Part shown: positions 5,297 to 5,738 of the stretch, one piece after another | How the letters are laid out: each line of letters opens with the position of its first letter | Position numbering within the stretch: the stretch's first letter is position 1 | Assembly: GCA_020058355.1 (NCBI GenBank) | Contig: JAGVEG010000004.1 | Location: 1 to 5,738, forward strand | DNA length: 5,738 nucleotides | Direction: 5' to 3' | From: Candidatus Berkelbacteria bacterium | Lineage (GTDB): Bacteria; Patescibacteriota; UBA1384; CAILIB01 | Program-made: the position numbers and the translations under genes | The notes under the pieces: model-generated | Told to the model about the DNA's origin: nothing | The model's input: the letters and a program-made list of their open reading frames with translations, nothing else | The model's database searches: none

Positions 5297-5738
5297 ATGA
5301 CCTACTACTCAGGACCCTCCAGAGCAACCGTGCGACAACCCCTGCAAATCGCGGGTGGAGCTCAGCAGCGTGCTTCCCCTGCGGGGGGCAGGACAAGTTT
5401 CAGCTCCACCACGGGAGACACAAGTGGCTTACTATCAGGGCTTACAGAGCGTGCATTTGCGTGGTTGGAGAATCCTGCTAACAGCGGTGTCGATGTATAC
5501 ATTGACCAATTTAATATCGCATCTACAGTTAATGTTGAGGTACGGAGCTACCGGGGCGGTACTGCTCCGTCGGTGACGGGCACTCCTACGCTGCTAGCGG
5601 TATCAAACCGGGGCGGTGGTAGTAACGTTGCAAAAGCAAAACTCTACCGGATCGGGCAGTTCTCCTACAATCTCTCTTTGGGTAACCTTACGAAGGTTCT
5701 CTACATGGGCCCATATAGTAGTGATGTCGAGCCGGTAG
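5297..5738 (+). CDS. Hypothetical phage structural protein, N-terminal 147 residues (3' end outside window)
   Basis: An open frame begins at ATG 5297, 6 nt after the coiled-coil stop, and stays open to the right edge. The start is supported by GAGGA (5289-5293), which overlaps the previous stop and gives tight coupling. The first 45 or so residues are Ser/Gly/Gln/Thr-rich and probably flexible. From about residue 51 the sequence looks beta-rich and compact: AFAWLENPANSGVDVYIDQF, STVNVEVRSY, and later KAKLYRIG and KVLYMGPYSSD. ENPANSGVDVYI followed by alternating strands resembles small phage structural proteins I recall, but I cannot name a family. As the last of the visible run it is probably another virion component. 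Total length and any C-terminal domain are unknown. Confidence 0.72.
   Translation, partial: MTYYSGPSRATVRQPLQIAGGAQQRASPAGGRTSFSSTTGDTSGLLSGLTERAFAWLENPANSGVDVYIDQFNIASTVNVEVRSYRGGTAPSVTGTPTLLAVSNRGGGSNVAKAKLYRIGQFSYNLSLGNLTKVLYMGPYSSDVEPV
5354..5410 (+). repeat. 9-bp inverted repeat with an internal GC hairpin near the start of the 5297 gene
   Basis: GGTGGAGCT at 5354-5362 and AGCTCCACC at 5402-5410 are exact reverse complements 39 nt apart. Between them CCTGC (5378-5382) can pair with GCAGG (5388-5392), or CCCC (5376-5379) with GGGG (5383-5386). The whole can fold as a long stem with an inner hairpin, all within codons 20-38 of the gene. No U-tract follows. It could affect mRNA structure or be a protein-binding site; function unknown. 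Confidence 0.45.

Noticed and set aside
5355..5576. 73-residue frame near the right edge
   Set aside because: It lies inside the longer frame opening at 5297, which has a well-placed ribosome binding site, tight spacing to the previous gene and a better beta-rich composition.
1..5738. tRNA genes, CRISPR arrays, integrase, attachment sites or insertion sequences
   Set aside because: No cloverleaf-like sequence, regularly spaced repeats, transposase or recombinase motif was seen on reading the window; the coding density leaves little room for them.

Overview
This window is part of the head/structural gene block of a tailed double-stranded DNA bacteriophage (Caudoviricetes) or a related prophage. 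Every gene lies on the + strand and is tightly packed. Gaps between genes are 1 to 6 nt, or there is an ATGA overlap, except for three longer spacers that carry regulatory sequence. Most genes have a Shine-Dalgarno-like site before an ATG. The host cannot be named from this sequence. The start signals and sigma70-like promoter candidates suit a bacterial host, and the capsid-type C-terminus suggests phages of Proteobacteria, but that is recollection of family resemblance and not a search result.

Layout. At 3-296 is the C-terminus of the major capsid protein, entering from the left edge. A strong intrinsic terminator follows at 319-342. A spacer with small inverted repeats and a promoter candidate (420-448) leads to a 513-residue free-standing homing-type endonuclease at 475-2016. 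That protein has three CxxH...CxxC zinc-ribbon-like repeats, a Vsr/PD-(D/E)XK-like nuclease core and a GNAT/Mom-like C-terminal domain. From 2106 there is a run of small, mostly beta-rich, probable virion proteins: a 110-residue protein (2106-2438), a 471-residue SGNH/GDSL hydrolase with an N-terminal beta-rich region (2440-3855), a 181-residue protein (3859-4404), a second 110-residue protein (4440-4772), a 173-residue coiled-coil protein (4769-5290), and a gene that starts at 5297 and is still open at the right edge.

How it fits together. The capsid gene and the genes from 2106 onward probably form a late structural block. The endonuclease looks like a selfish insertion between them, kept apart by the capsid terminator upstream and by its own promoter. 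The two 110-residue genes have the same length, a similar C-terminal pattern and near-identical 23-nt leaders in which a CTCC can pair with the GGAG of the ribosome binding site. The simplest reading is an old duplication of a leader-plus-gene cassette that now flanks the hydrolase. The most unusual points are this paired cassette, the SGNH enzyme among probable head-decoration genes, and the three-part architecture of the endonuclease. No tRNA, CRISPR array, integrase or attachment site was seen, and no stretch over 300 bases lacks a gene.
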